From: Methanobacterium sp.
GTDB lineage: Archaea; Methanobacteriota; Methanobacteria; Methanobacteriales; Methanobacteriaceae
Direction: 5' to 3'
Assembly (NCBI RefSeq): GCF_038562635.1
Contig: NZ_JBCFBO010000002.1
Span: forward strand, 62,001 to 126,000
DNA length: 64,000 nucleotides
The position numbers were made by a program, and so were the translations under genes. How positions within the stretch are numbered: the first letter of the stretch is position 1; each line of letters begins with the position of its first letter. Under the pieces are notes generated by a model. It was given only the letters and a program-made list of their open reading frames with translations. It was not told where the DNA came from and made no database searches. Shown here piece by piece: positions 19,985 through 29,910 of this stretch.

Positions 19985-20956
19985 TTATATTTTACCCTTT
20001 AAAAAGTCAGGTGCAAAATGAGAAATGATAAGATCTGCTCCTGCACGTTTAATAGATAGTAATGATTCATATATAATCTCTTCAGTAATATATCCTGCTT
20101 CCATACCTGCTTTAATCATGGAATATTCACCGCTTACCTGGTAAGCAGCAGTCGGCATTTTAAACTCTTCTTTAATTGTTTTTATTACATCAAGATACGC
20201 TATAGCAGGTTTAACCATTAATATATCTGCACCTTCCACCATATCAAGTTCTGCTTCTCTTAAAGCCTCATCAACATTTGCAGGGTTCATCTGATAAGTT
20301 TTTCTATCACCAAAAGATGGTGCAGAACTTACAGCTTCCCTAAACGGTGCATAAAATGCTGAAGCATATTTTGCAGCGTAAGACATTATAAGTGTATCCT
20401 CATAGCCGTTTGCATCAAGAGTCTCCCGTATAGCATCGACCCTGCCGTCCATCATATCAGAAGGGGCTACCATGTCAGCACCGGCTTCAGCATGGCTTAA
20501 AGCAATTTTAGATAAATATTCAAGGGTCTCATCGTTTACTATTTCATCCTTCAGGATTATTCCACAGTGCCCATGGGAAGTGTACTGGCACATGCATACA
20601 TCAGTTATAACTATTAAATCTGTCTCTTCCTTTAACCTGCGGACTGCCCTTTGAACAATTCCACCTTTCTCGTAAGCTGATGACCCTTTATCATCCTTTT
20701 TTTCAGGTATTCCAAAGATAAGAACTGATGATAAACCCAGTTCTTCCAGCTTTTTTGCCTCTTCAATACCTGCATCCAGTGAATATCTATACTGACCAGG
20801 CATGGTGTCGATGTGCTCTTTTTCGTTATCTTTTAAATCTTCTTTAAAATACATTGGATAAATAAAATCTTCAGGGTTCAGTTTTGTCTCACTTAAAATA
20901 TTCCTTATCTGAGGCGTTTTTCTCAGTCTTCGCATTCTTGTAATTGGAAATTGCAT
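19985..20956 (-). CDS. hemB: Porphobilinogen synthase (delta-aminolevulinate dehydratase)
   Basis: About 323 residues, normal HemB length. It starts [18 protein letters not shown]. The zinc-binding cysteines are in [15 protein letters not shown]. The two Schiff-base lysines lie in [13 protein letters not shown] and [10 protein letters not shown]. It condenses two aminolevulinate molecules to porphobilinogen, on the tetrapyrrole route to coenzyme F430 and corrinoids. The frame is open to GTG 20965, but ATG 20956 gives the conserved family N-terminus. It leads an operon with the CitG-like gene. Confidence 0.96.
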   Translation of the reverse strand: MQFPITRMRRLRKTPQIRNILSETKLNPEDFIYPMYFKEDLKDNEKEHIDTMPGQYRYSLDAGIEEAKKLEELGLSSVLIFGIPEKKDDKGSSAYEKGGIVQRAVRRLKEETDLIVITDVCMCQYTSHGHCGIILKDEIVNDETLEYLSKIALSHAEAGADMVAPSDMMDGRVDAIRETLDANGYEDTLIMSYAAKYASAFYAPFREAVSSAPSFGDRKTYQMNPANVDEALREAELDMVEGADILMVKPAIAYLDVIKTIKEEFKMPTAAYQVSGEYSMIKAGMEAGYITEEIIYESLLSIKRAGADLIISHFAPDFLKGKI

Positions 20957-20965
20957 TTTAACCAC

Positions 20966-21324
20966 TGTTATCGTTAATTATAGTGAATAACTATATGTAT
21001 TAAACCATTTAATTTTTAAAATAGCTTTATATACCTTAAATTTCAATTAAGTGATTAATTCGGCCTAATTTATCAGTCAAATAAATTAAATTATTCACTA
21101 CTTAAAAATATTTATAAGTTTCTATTATTTATGAATATTGCATTGGGAATATAATAAGATATAATAATTTTGCATAACTAGTTCTTTAAAAATATTTGAT
21201 AAATCAATACAACTAAATTACCCCAAATCAATAAAGTAAGTTACAAATAATTTTAATATTACTTAAATAATATGTTTTAAACGAAAATCAAATAAAAAGG
21301 GTTTAAAAGTTAAACGGTTTTATA
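20966..21324. other. hemB/ThrE-like divergent intergenic region
   Basis: An AT-rich 359-bp region between divergent genes. CTTTATATACC near 21025-21035 is TATA-like. No ORF, repeat or RNA structure was recognised with confidence. Confidence 0.3.
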
Positions 21325-22614
21325 ATGGGTGAAAATAACGAATTAAAATCAGTTAAAAATGCTGTGGGCACCAAAGACGGCAGATCCATACATGGAATGT
21401 TTGAATTTTTAACTGAGCTCGGTAAAGCTTTAATATCAGCTGGGATTTCAGTAACAGCTGTGCAGTCAATTTTAGAAGATATTACAGAAGCATATAATCT
21501 TAAAGCTGAAATAATTGTTTTTCCTACCCTTTTAATTATAAAATTAGGTGATGAAGAATCAGCCCCCATAACTGCAGCTAACCAGTTGCCCGGTTCATTA
21601 CCACTACACCAGGTTTCAGAACTTTATGAACTGATATACAAGGCCGAAAAAGCTGAAATATCTCCAGGTGATGGAAAAAAACGTGTTAAAGAGATACTTT
21701 CACAAAAACACCGTTTTGGCCAGGTAGGCATACTAATTGGTTATATCCTGTTTGCCATAGGTCTAGGAATGCTTTTACAACCTACCCTCCAGCAGTTAAT
21801 TGCATCGGGAGGGGCAGGAGCAATTGTTGGTCTCCTACTGATTTTAGGTAAAAACCGCCCGCGTTTAGGACTTATATTACCAGTAGTTGCTGCGCTGCTT
21901 GTTTCAATTTTTATATTCTGGGGAATTAAGCAGGGATTAATAGTAGGATCTATCGCAGTGCTGATCCCAGCTCTGGCCTACTTTTTACCAGGAGCTACAT
22001 TTACAACAGGAATGTTTGAACTCGCATCAGGAAATATAATCTCCGGCTCAAGCAGAGTTATTTATGGAGTGGCAGTTCTATTCCTGCTTCTTTTTGGAGT
22101 TTTAATGGGAATGCAGATAATAGGCTTGCCTCAAGAAGAAGTTATAGCCACTGTCCCATTCAACATATGTCAGGGGTGGATATCCTTCTTTGGAGTCTTT
22201 ATTTTTGCCGTTGGAATGTATTTTTTCATGTCCATACGTAATAGAGACCTGCCGTGGATACTGCTGGTCCTTTACATAGCTTTCTTTGGACAGCAGTTTG
22301 GAAACTATTTTATTGGCGGATTTTCAGGGGCGTTCTTAGGTTCACTTCTTATGACAATCAGCGGGACTCTAATAGGGCGTTCGCCAATTAGAACTCCCAG
22401 CTTTGTATCGATACTACCTGCTTTCTGGATTTTAGTGCCTGGATCTATAGGTTTTATCAGTATAGCATCACTGATCGGTCAAAATTACTTTTCAGCTGTT
22501 AACAACCTTACAGCAGTTGTAATGACCGTTGTTGCTATTTCACTGGGATTACTGGTAGGGGCAGCCATTGTTGAGCCTTTAAAATTAGGGAAAATTAAAC
22601 CTAAATCACTGTAA
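21325..22614 (+). CDS. Threonine/serine exporter (ThrE) family protein
   Basis: A 429-residue membrane protein with the fused ThrE plan. A soluble N-terminal part (FLTELGKALISAGISVTAVQ, typical of DUF1212) is followed by about ten hydrophobic segments in two halves, the second matching the ThrE_2 half. ThrE exports threonine and serine in Corynebacterium; substrate in this organism is inferred. The ATG lacks a clear Shine-Dalgarno site, so a leaderless transcript is possible. It precedes the STAS gene by 101 bp on the same strand. Confidence 0.88.
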   Translation: MGENNELKSVKNAVGTKDGRSIHGMFEFLTELGKALISAGISVTAVQSILEDITEAYNLKAEIIVFPTLLIIKLGDEESAPITAANQLPGSLPLHQVSELYELIYKAEKAEISPGDGKKRVKEILSQKHRFGQVGILIGYILFAIGLGMLLQPTLQQLIASGGAGAIVGLLLILGKNRPRLGLILPVVAALLVSIFIFWGIKQGLIVGSIAVLIPALAYFLPGATFTTGMFELASGNIISGSSRVIYGVAVLFLLLFGVLMGMQIIGLPQEEVIATVPFNICQGWISFFGVFIFAVGMYFFMSIRNRDLPWILLVLYIAFFGQQFGNYFIGGFSGAFLGSLLMTISGTLIGRSPIRTPSFVSILPAFWILVPGSIGFISIASLIGQNYFSAVNNLTAVVMTVVAISLGLLVGAAIVEPLKLGKIKPKSL

Positions 22615-22715
22615 TCATGTTGTGTTAACAACTTACTTACCGATAAGTAGTTTTGATTCCAGTTATAAAATCTAATATATAAACATATAAAAATAATTCT
22701 CTTTTAAGTGATTAT

Positions 22716-24017
22716 ATGGACATAAATACCAAAAGAACCAATGATATCCTGCAAATCTCCGTTAAAGGAAGGTTAGATACATTTGGGGCGTTGGAATTAG
22801 GTGATGCATTTAATAGCGTCATTAAAAAGAATGATACCCATATAATTGTAGACATGAATGATGTCTATTATTTAAGCAGTGCTGGCATCAGGATCCTTCT
22901 TCAACTAAATAAAAAGCTCAAAAAAAGAGGTGGAGATCTCCATTTATGCCATGTAAATCAATACCCATCAGAAGTACTGGAAATGACAGGGTTAGATAAT
23001 GTATTTTTAATTCATTCTGGAAAAGAAAAAGCAATATTTCACATTACAGAGAAACTATATAAAACAAAAATAAACTGGAAGGATGCATTATCTTATACTA
23101 AAAATAATATTGAAATAACCGTTTATAAATCATCACAGAAATCTGCCATTTTGAAGGCTGTTGGAGACATATCTAAGGTTTTGTTTGCCCAATTAGAACA
23201 AAAAGATATTTATTCTAAAAAATTTTCAGAAACTGAATATTCCATCGGTCTTGGTGCGTTAGGAGATGATGTAAACGAATACATGCAAATTCTCGGCGAA
23301 ATGATTACCCTAAGCGGGACCATGGTCTGGCTCCCAACAGACGGGCATGATACCCCTGACTTTTTAACTCCGTATAAAGATACTGGAAATGTAACTATCC
23401 ATACAGGGTTTAATGCATCATTAGAAGGAGATTTTAATGATATAATGATTGTAAAAGCTAAAAATGGAGAAAGCTTCACTATAAGCGCCATTTATGCTGC
23501 TGTATTTAATATTGCACGTCAAACTCATCCCAATTTCAGTGGAGTTATAAGTATAGCCATGCAGGCAGATTTAGATGAATTTTACAGCTCAGGGGTTAAA
23601 ATTGCACCTGTTAAAAAATTTGCACCTGAAAATCACCAGATGATAACACACAAAGATAACTTTAAAGACTGGATGGATATAAACAGTAAGCCCCAATATC
23701 ATGGGGAAACAATGGTAAGCTTCGGCGTGGGTATGGATCTTAGTGGAAGCATATCAACCATAAAAAAAGAAGCTTTACACACTTTGTTCTATTTAAATCC
23801 TGCAAATATAAGAGATAGTGAACTGATCTTACATAACCATGCGGTTATTTTTAAACATATCCCCCTTAAAAAAACATGCAATTTGGATAAAACAATTAAA
23901 AATATCATAAGCAACGGCAAATTTATAGATATGCGCCATCTGCTGGACAATACAAAAATTAAGCAGGCGGTTATTGGAGTTTCTTATATTACAGATATTG
24001 TTTTTGAGAATGAATAA
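22716..24017 (+). CDS. STAS-domain protein with unknown C-terminal domain
   Basis: 433 residues. Residues 1-110 form a STAS (anti-sigma-factor antagonist-like) domain with the phosphorylatable serine region YYLSSAGIRILLQLNKKLKK. The remaining ~320 residues form a soluble domain I cannot assign; it contains MVWLPTDGHDTPDF, GFNASLEGDFNDIM and VSFGVGMDLSG. No membrane helix is visible. STAS domains sense nucleotides or are switched by phosphorylation, so this may be a regulatory protein. Start: ATG 22716 with AAGTGAT. Confidence 0.8.
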   Translation: MDINTKRTNDILQISVKGRLDTFGALELGDAFNSVIKKNDTHIIVDMNDVYYLSSAGIRILLQLNKKLKKRGGDLHLCHVNQYPSEVLEMTGLDNVFLIHSGKEKAIFHITEKLYKTKINWKDALSYTKNNIEITVYKSSQKSAILKAVGDISKVLFAQLEQKDIYSKKFSETEYSIGLGALGDDVNEYMQILGEMITLSGTMVWLPTDGHDTPDFLTPYKDTGNVTIHTGFNASLEGDFNDIMIVKAKNGESFTISAIYAAVFNIARQTHPNFSGVISIAMQADLDEFYSSGVKIAPVKKFAPENHQMITHKDNFKDWMDINSKPQYHGETMVSFGVGMDLSGSISTIKKEALHTLFYLNPANIRDSELILHNHAVIFKHIPLKKTCNLDKTIKNIISNGKFIDMRHLLDNTKIKQAVIGVSYITDIVFENE

Positions 24018-24251
24018 TTAAAATTGAATTAAAATAGATAATGCCGCGCTAATTTTAATAATCCTACCACTTTTTTATATTATAACTGAAAATTGTATTT
24101 CAGTATCCATATAAGTCCCTAATTGGTAAAATATTTATAAATGTTTGTATTATTTATTAATAATATGTATCAACTAATATAAAAAAATTTCAAAATGAAA
24201 TCTGTACATTTTAAATGAATTAACAAATAACAGCATTTACAGGTGCTAAAA

Positions 24252-25211
24252 ATGCCTTATTTAATCTGCAATGAGTGTGAAATTTATTATGAAATAGAAC
24301 CAGATTTTGATCCTGAGGCTTTAAAAACCTGTGAAAAATGTGGTTTGCAATTGGAGTACTATGAAAACTTCGATGATTACTATAACAATGAAAATATTAA
24401 CCCTAATGCTTATGAAGATGAAGAAAATTTCAATACTCATTCAAAATATGCCAAAATTACCACTGCAGGTTTTATAATTGCAATCATAGGGTTATTTGTA
24501 TTCATATTAGCTTATGTATCTCCCATTTTTTTGATATCTCAAAGTACAAATAATTTTAAAAATCCAAACAATTTATTGAATTTATCTCTGCAGATAATAT
24601 TTTTTTATATTACAGCTGTTTTTATTATGGCTGCAGGCGTTCTTACTTATTTATATGGTAAAAGAAATGGAAAAATAATGAAAGCACGCGTTAATAATGC
24701 AAATCAGAGGAGAAGAACCGTAAAAAAAAATTCAACTGCAAATTATTTTAAGAATCTACCTGAAGGCTATTTTATTTTAAATAACCTGAAAATCCAGGGT
24801 AAAAAAATAAAAATTAATCATGTGGTAATTGGACCAACAGGTATCTTTTTAATCCATATCAATAATCTCCGCGGCCATTATGTCATCAACGAAAATAAAT
24901 GGATAGATGACATTGGTAAAATAGTCTCAAAAGCTATCCTTAATCCTCAGCAGGTTAAGCTGAATGCAATAGAATTAAAAAGGTTTTTAGATTCTAAAAA
25001 TTTAAATATTGATTACATAATGCTTAATTCAATTGTTGCATTCCCCAATAATAATTTTACAGTTCGAAAGATGCCGAGAACTTATACTGTGATGAATACT
25101 AGAGAAATATCTAATTTTATTGCTAACTCAAAAGTAAAAATGGATTTAAGTACTATTACTGAAGCTGTAGTCTTACTGGAACATTACTGCAGTGATATAG
25201 CACGTATTTAA
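24252..25211 (+). CDS. Zinc-ribbon, two-TM, NERD-like domain protein
   Basis: About 319 residues. An N-terminal zinc ribbon is visible (CNECEIYYEIEP, then CEKCG). Next come an acidic Asn/Asp linker, two membrane helices (FIIAIIGLFVFILAYVSPIF and IFFYITAVFIMAAGVLTYLY) and a basic segment. The C-terminal domain has NERD-like nuclease features (LKIQGKKIKINHVVIGPTGIF, then NPQQVKLNAIELKRFL). The frame opens at GTG 24243, but ATG 24252 follows AGGTG at correct spacing. Function is unknown; NERD domains are related to restriction-like nucleases. Confidence 0.75.
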   Translation: MPYLICNECEIYYEIEPDFDPEALKTCEKCGLQLEYYENFDDYYNNENINPNAYEDEENFNTHSKYAKITTAGFIIAIIGLFVFILAYVSPIFLISQSTNNFKNPNNLLNLSLQIIFFYITAVFIMAAGVLTYLYGKRNGKIMKARVNNANQRRRTVKKNSTANYFKNLPEGYFILNNLKIQGKKIKINHVVIGPTGIFLIHINNLRGHYVINENKWIDDIGKIVSKAILNPQQVKLNAIELKRFLDSKNLNIDYIMLNSIVAFPNNNFTVRKMPRTYTVMNTREISNFIANSKVKMDLSTITEAVVLLEHYCSDIARI

Positions 25212-25392
25212 ACGGAAAGTTTTAATATATTACTAAAGTCTTTAAAATCCATGAGTTATAGTTTACAATACCCCTACTTTAATTCAAGTATTATGAATCT
25301 ACAACTCAAACTAACAATTATGTGCTATAAAAATTATAATAAATTTAAACAACAACAATTGATTAATTTGATGTTTTAAAGAGGCCGAAATC

Positions 25393-25809
25393 ATGGAAAA
25401 TATAGAAGGACCTGAAAAGTACATCTGCTTTAAACTTAACAAAGTGAGGCGTAAGATACATCGGTACTATGAAAGCAAATTAGCGCCTTTTAACATTACT
25501 CCAGTTCAATTCTATGTGCTCAGTGCGTTATGGGATAAAGACGAAATAAAATTTAAAGACCTGGCACGTAGGTTAGATATGGACGGTTCTACCCTTACTG
25601 GAATACTTGACCGGATGGAAAAAAGGGGATTTATAAAGAGAAAAGAAGATCCAGATGACCGCAGGTCAATTTTAGTGTGTTTAACCAATGAATCAAGGGA
25701 AATTAGACCTCAAATGATAGAAATTGCCCAGGATCTTGACCGCGAATTCAGAGATAAGGTTCCAGATGAAGAATTCAGGACGCTTCTTAAAGTTTTAGAT
25801 AAATTATAG
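25393..25809 (+). CDS. MarR family transcriptional regulator
   Basis: A 138-residue winged-helix regulator. The HTH reads FKDLARRLDMDGSTLTGILDRMEKRGFI and the wing has RKEDPDDRRSILVCLT, the standard MarR pattern. GAGG precedes the ATG by 8 nt. It is not tightly linked to a transporter; the next gene downstream is DUF2115 after 181 bp. Targets are unknown. Confidence 0.92.
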   Translation: MENIEGPEKYICFKLNKVRRKIHRYYESKLAPFNITPVQFYVLSALWDKDEIKFKDLARRLDMDGSTLTGILDRMEKRGFIKRKEDPDDRRSILVCLTNESREIRPQMIEIAQDLDREFRDKVPDEEFRTLLKVLDKL

Positions 25810-25990
25810 ATTAACAAAAAATTTATATACTTTTTTGAAATATTATTTGTATACAAATAATTTGTATAGAGTCAAAAATATAAAAAATAAAAATATATTT
25901 TAAAGGTCAAAATAGAAAACAAATGACTTTTAAAGAGCATATATCAATAAAAAGCATATTTATAGCTTTTAAAGTTAATAAGGTGCCCAT

Positions 25991-26521
25991 ATGTTAATTA
26001 AAGATATCAATCTTTCAAAAAATGTTCCAAGACAGACATTATTAGATGCTTTGAAAAACGAAGCAGGAACTATACACATAACTGACATAATGGCCGCATT
26101 CACCCATCTAAAAAAAGAATCTGCCTATGTACAGGAAAATTACCGCGAAGAATTTGACCAGGCGTATATTCAATCATTCTTAATGCGCATCAAGAAGATA
26201 CAAGATAACAATAAACAATATGAAGGGTTCGTGAATGCTGATGAACTTCAAGAAGCTATTAAAATCTTAAAAGAGCAGCAAAAGTTGGCAGAACTTGATC
26301 ACAGGCAGCACATGCATTTTTTCAAAATTTACCGAATCATTACACTTTACACAACATTTGTAATGGACGAACCAGTTCACCCTGTAGGAATGCCATTTCC
26401 AGGGGGATTTGAAATCAAACAAAAAGATGGAATATACTACTGTCCTGTAAAAGAAAGTCAAAAAAACAATCCAGGGGCTGTTTGTGGAATTTGTATAGCT
26501 GAACAGGACCCAGACGTTTAA
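25991..26521 (+). CDS. DUF2115 (UPF0305) family protein
   Basis: 176 residues matching the methanogen-specific DUF2115 family. The mostly helical N-terminus is followed by the conserved HPVGMPFPGGFEI, YYCPVKESQKNN and AVCGICIAEQDP. The cysteines of that C-terminal block could bind metal. AAGGTG precedes the ATG. It is 40 bp upstream of a QueG-like Fe-S protein on the same strand, which suggests cotranscription. Biochemical role is unknown. Confidence 0.85.
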   Translation: MLIKDINLSKNVPRQTLLDALKNEAGTIHITDIMAAFTHLKKESAYVQENYREEFDQAYIQSFLMRIKKIQDNNKQYEGFVNADELQEAIKILKEQQKLAELDHRQHMHFFKIYRIITLYTTFVMDEPVHPVGMPFPGGFEIKQKDGIYYCPVKESQKNNPGAVCGICIAEQDPDV

Positions 26522-26561
26522 AACTGGAACATTTTATAAAAATAATTTTTGGAGTAAAAAT

Positions 26562-27356
26562 ATGAAAGAAAAAACAGAATCTTTCAGGGCAGACATAAAG
26601 AAAAAAATTAAAGACTATGCAAAAGATATGGGAGCAGATGATATAGGTTTTGCTTCAGTCCGAAATTACAGGAGTCCAAACTCCATTCCTATAAAAGAAC
26701 TCTTTCCTGAAGCCAGAACTATCATAGTTTTAGCATTTCAACAGATCGATAACTGTGAAAGCGATAATGACCAGTTTGCCTCGGTTGGTATTAAAATAGT
26801 AACAGAATTTTCGCATTCATGCACATATAAACTAGCTCGCTTCATAAAAAAACAATTCAAAGCCCATGTAATGGCCGTACCCGGTGCAGGCCCTGTAAAT
26901 GTAGATAAAAATACAGGATTACCTTCAGGATATGTTTCGCTGCGTCATGCTGCACTGGCTGCAGGCTTAGGAAATTTCGGCAGAAATAATTTGATATTGC
27001 ATCCAGAAATGGGTTCAAAAGTAGTATTCACAGCAATCATTACAGATCTTGATATTGAATCAGACATTCCTATTGAAGAGAAAAGTTGTATAAACTGTGA
27101 TATATGCGTAAATCAATGCCCAGTTAATGCTTTAGCTGAAGAGGATAAAACAAATGTTGGTTTATGCGCTTTTAACAGCCGGCCATATGGAGTTCATGGT
27201 AGTATAGGGTTCTGGACAAAATTTACTGAAAGCAGTACTGATGATCAAAAGAAGATGCTTCAAGATGAGAAGTTTAAGAGATTGTATCAAGCATTAGCCT
27301 TAGGCTCTCAATATGTCTGTTTTAACTGTACCAAAAGCTGTCCTGTAGGGCAGTGA
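26562..27356 (+). CDS. 4Fe-4S epoxyqueuosine reductase-like protein
   Basis: 264 residues. The N-terminal two-thirds resembles the corrinoid-binding QueG/reductive-dehalogenase-like fold (DIGFASVRNYRSPNS, GYVSLRHAALAAGLGNFGRN). A ferredoxin-like site follows, CINCDICVNQCPVNAL, and a C-terminal CFNCTKSCP cluster motif. It probably transfers electrons to a bound corrinoid or organic substrate. Archaea lack queuosine in the bacterial form, so a different substrate is likely. A second member of the family lies at 28951-29871. Confidence 0.85.
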   Translation: MKEKTESFRADIKKKIKDYAKDMGADDIGFASVRNYRSPNSIPIKELFPEARTIIVLAFQQIDNCESDNDQFASVGIKIVTEFSHSCTYKLARFIKKQFKAHVMAVPGAGPVNVDKNTGLPSGYVSLRHAALAAGLGNFGRNNLILHPEMGSKVVFTAIITDLDIESDIPIEEKSCINCDICVNQCPVNALAEEDKTNVGLCAFNSRPYGVHGSIGFWTKFTESSTDDQKKMLQDEKFKRLYQALALGSQYVCFNCTKSCPVGQ

Positions 27357-27481
27357 AATCTATTTTTTAATTTTGCATAGACTTTTCCAATCATATACTA
27401 CATTACCCTGTTTATAATATCATTATTAACTCTTTTATTTAATTATAACCTGCTTTTAGGACTAATTTCAATTCAATATGA

Positions 27482-27976
27482 TTATTCGTTTAAGTATTTA
27501 GCCATTGATTCTGCTTCTTGAATGAGATTTATCAATTTTTTATCAAGAGATTGTGCAACAGTTGTAACATTGGGGTTGTTAAATTGTCCAAAGAGGGATG
27601 AAGGCTGATCAAAATCTATTCGAGTTAACTGATCGTCAGTTTCGTATACAAGCACTCTCAGGGGTGCATAAAGTCCTGCTCTAATATCATGACGTGTCAT
27701 CTCACTTGCAATTAGAGGATTTCCCAGGACGTATTGCTTGGCGTTTTTAGGAGACCCAATTATGTTCAAAAGGTTTCCATGATCTAAAACTTCAAAAAGC
27801 ATTAAATCCTCTTCTCCACCCATCTCCTTGAGGCACCTTTCAATCATACTAGGATCAGTTTCATTAAATACAGATCTATCTAAATTGCCGAGTAATAGTT
27901 CAAATGTACATGTGAACCCTTTAAAATCAGCATTTATCTCCATAGATACATGAATTACTCCAATTTCATTTTCCAT
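27482..27976 (-). CDS. DUF302 domain protein
   Basis: 164 residues matching DUF302: a small alpha/beta domain with LFEVLDHGNLLNIIG, AKQYVLGNPLIASEM and APLRVLVYETDD. The family is widespread and of unknown function; some members bind haem or sit near thiol/redox genes. GGTG precedes the ATG. It converges on the Fe-S gene upstream and diverges from the TetR unit. Confidence 0.82.
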   Translation of the reverse strand: MENEIGVIHVSMEINADFKGFTCTFELLLGNLDRSVFNETDPSMIERCLKEMGGEEDLMLFEVLDHGNLLNIIGSPKNAKQYVLGNPLIASEMTRHDIRAGLYAPLRVLVYETDDQLTRIDFDQPSSLFGQFNNPNVTTVAQSLDKKLINLIQEAESMAKYLNE

Positions 27977-28188
27977 TTTAATACACCATTTTTAATTATT
28001 AGTTTAATACTTTTTATATTTTCATTATTCCCAAATTTAAATCCTAAAAACTGCTATTTTTTTATAAATAAGCTTATTTAATAGTTTTTTTAGCAAATCT
28101 AGAATAATTTATTTTTTTGTAACTTTTTATTAGCATTTACCTTATTACAATCACTTTTAGCAGGTATACAATAAAGTAAGTTCCTTCC

Positions 28189-28206
28189 CTACCTATCGGT
28201 AGGTAG
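28189..28206. promoter_or_regulatory. TetR operator 1
   Basis: CTACCTATCGGTAGGTAG is a near-perfect dyad immediately upstream of the TATA-like CTTTATATAC at 28207-28216. A binding protein here would compete with TBP/TFB. The tetR gene starts about 100 nt downstream, so autoregulation is likely. Confidence 0.7.
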
Positions 28207-28243
28207 CTTTATATACTATGAAATATATTACCATATTCATAAA

Positions 28244-28263
28244 CTACCTACCGGTCGGACGTA
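28244..28263. promoter_or_regulatory. TetR operator 2
   Basis: CTACCTACCGGTCGGACGTA repeats the operator-1 half-site (CTACCTAYCGGT) about 55 bp further on, between the TATA-like box and the tetR start, near the expected transcription start. Confidence 0.65.
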
Positions 28264-28307
28264 TAAATTATGTTTATACCAATTATTAGAAAAAGGATAT
28301 GATTAAA

Positions 28308-28946
28308 ATGGCCGAAAATAAAGGCAATATAAATAAATTAGAAGAAAAAACTACAAAAGAAAGAATATTTGAATCTGCTATTAATTTATTTGCCCAAAAA
28401 GGGTTTGATGCAACATCCATGCGAGAAATAGCAGAAGCTGTAGGTATTAAAAAGGCATCTCTTTACAGCCACTACAAAAGCAAGAATGAAATAATGGATA
28501 ATATTTTCGAATACTTTAAAAAAGAATTAATGAAAATGAGGCCTCCAGAAGCCCAGAATCTGGACAAAATAGATAAAATTACGCCAGAAATTTTCCGTCA
28601 GAGGGCCGATCTTACCCTGGGTATTTTTAAAAATCCAGTAATAGAAAAAATATTCAGGATTATCTCCAGCGAGCAGTTTAGAGATAAAAGAGCCAGAATG
28701 ATCGTTCTGGAATGCCTGATTCATGAGCCATACTCCTTTTCAAGGGCTGTATTAGAAATTATGGTCAAAAAAGGAGTAATAAATGAAATAGATCCTGATG
28801 TTAAAGCTATGGAGTTTCAGTACTCAATATACACCTTATTTATGGAATATTTGCTTTTAAAAAGCGGTAATTCAGATACGGGTAAAATAGAAGAAATGAT
28901 TGAAAAACATCTGGATTATTTTGTAAACAGCCTGGAGAAAAAGTGA
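28308..28946 (+). CDS. TetR family transcriptional regulator
   Basis: About 212 residues. The N-terminal TetR HTH is textbook: RIFESAINLFAQKGFDATSM followed by EIAEAVGIKKASLYSHYKSK. The C-terminal ligand domain is helical. The frame opens at ATG 28299, but AAGGAT overlaps that codon, so ATG 28308 is preferred. Its stop is 4 nt before the next gene, a 4Fe-4S protein, so the pair form one operon. Two matching dyads flank its TATA box. Confidence 0.92.
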   Translation: MAENKGNINKLEEKTTKERIFESAINLFAQKGFDATSMREIAEAVGIKKASLYSHYKSKNEIMDNIFEYFKKELMKMRPPEAQNLDKIDKITPEIFRQRADLTLGIFKNPVIEKIFRIISSEQFRDKRARMIVLECLIHEPYSFSRAVLEIMVKKGVINEIDPDVKAMEFQYSIYTLFMEYLLLKSGNSDTGKIEEMIEKHLDYFVNSLEKK

Positions 28947-28950
28947 TAAA

Positions 28951-29871
28951 ATGAGCATAATAACTAAAATAAAGGACAAATATGCTGGTTACAGGCTTGA
29001 AAAAGTCAATAATCTTGAAAATAGTGTTAAAGAAATAGGAGGATGCGTAACAGCATCACCATCATCTCCAGAGAAGTTGATGCCTGATAAACTGAAAATA
29101 ACACTAAAAACGCTCCCAAGACAGCTTTCAATAGCAAAAAATATGGAATTAACAGTTAAATCACTTAAAAATAATCCAGAAAATCCAAAAATAAATGCCA
29201 GCCATGATTTTATTGAAAAATTTGAAAATTATGCGGGATCAATTGGTATAGACAATATAGGATACATAAAAGTCCCTTCCACGTTTATATTCAAAGATAA
29301 ATCGATTCTTTTTGATAATGCAATTATCCTGATAATGGAAATGGACAAAAAAGCTGTAGATGCTGCCCCAAGTCCTGAAACTCAGGAAATGAGTAATGTA
29401 ACCTATGATGAGCTTGGTAAAAAAACCAACCAAATTGCAGGATTTTTAAGAGAAAATGGATTTGCTGCCCATGCCAGCCATCCTGCAGGAGGAGTTGTAA
29501 TGTATCCACATCTAGCCCAAAAAGCAGGTTTAGGTTATAGGGGAACACATGGAATGCTTATAACACCAGAGTTTGGTCCAAGACAGCGGTTGTCTGCAAT
29601 ATTTACCAGTATTCAAAATTTACAAGCAAATACAGATGTTGATCACTCATGGATTCCTGAATTTTGTGCAAAATGTGGTAAATGTATTAAAAACTGTCCT
29701 GGAAACGCAATTATTCAAGAAAAATCTTCTGAAACTGGAATAACAAGGACAAAAGTTATAAAAGATCTGTGCAGTGGCTGCACTATTTGCATGCGTGGTT
29801 GCAGTTTTAACAGAAGAGGATACATGCAAATTAAAGACAAGTATGAAAAATCCGAAGAAATAATAAGTTAA
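28951..29871 (+). CDS. 4Fe-4S protein, QueG/reductive dehalogenase-like
   Basis: 306 residues. The core resembles the QueG-like fold (GSIGIDNIGYIKVPSTFIF, HPAGGVVMYPHLAQKAGLGY). Two cluster motifs follow: CAKCGKCIKNCPGNAI and CSGCTICMRGCSFNRRG. It shares the fold with the gene at 26562 but has a longer, basic N-terminus and a different second motif. It is cotranscribed with the TetR gene, so its expression is presumably induced by the regulator's ligand, perhaps the compound it reduces. Confidence 0.83.
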   Translation: MSIITKIKDKYAGYRLEKVNNLENSVKEIGGCVTASPSSPEKLMPDKLKITLKTLPRQLSIAKNMELTVKSLKNNPENPKINASHDFIEKFENYAGSIGIDNIGYIKVPSTFIFKDKSILFDNAIILIMEMDKKAVDAAPSPETQEMSNVTYDELGKKTNQIAGFLRENGFAAHASHPAGGVVMYPHLAQKAGLGYRGTHGMLITPEFGPRQRLSAIFTSIQNLQANTDVDHSWIPEFCAKCGKCIKNCPGNAIIQEKSSETGITRTKVIKDLCSGCTICMRGCSFNRRGYMQIKDKYEKSEEIIS

Positions 29872-29910
29872 TAAGACCAGAATATTAATTATAAATAGGG
29901 AGGGGATAAT

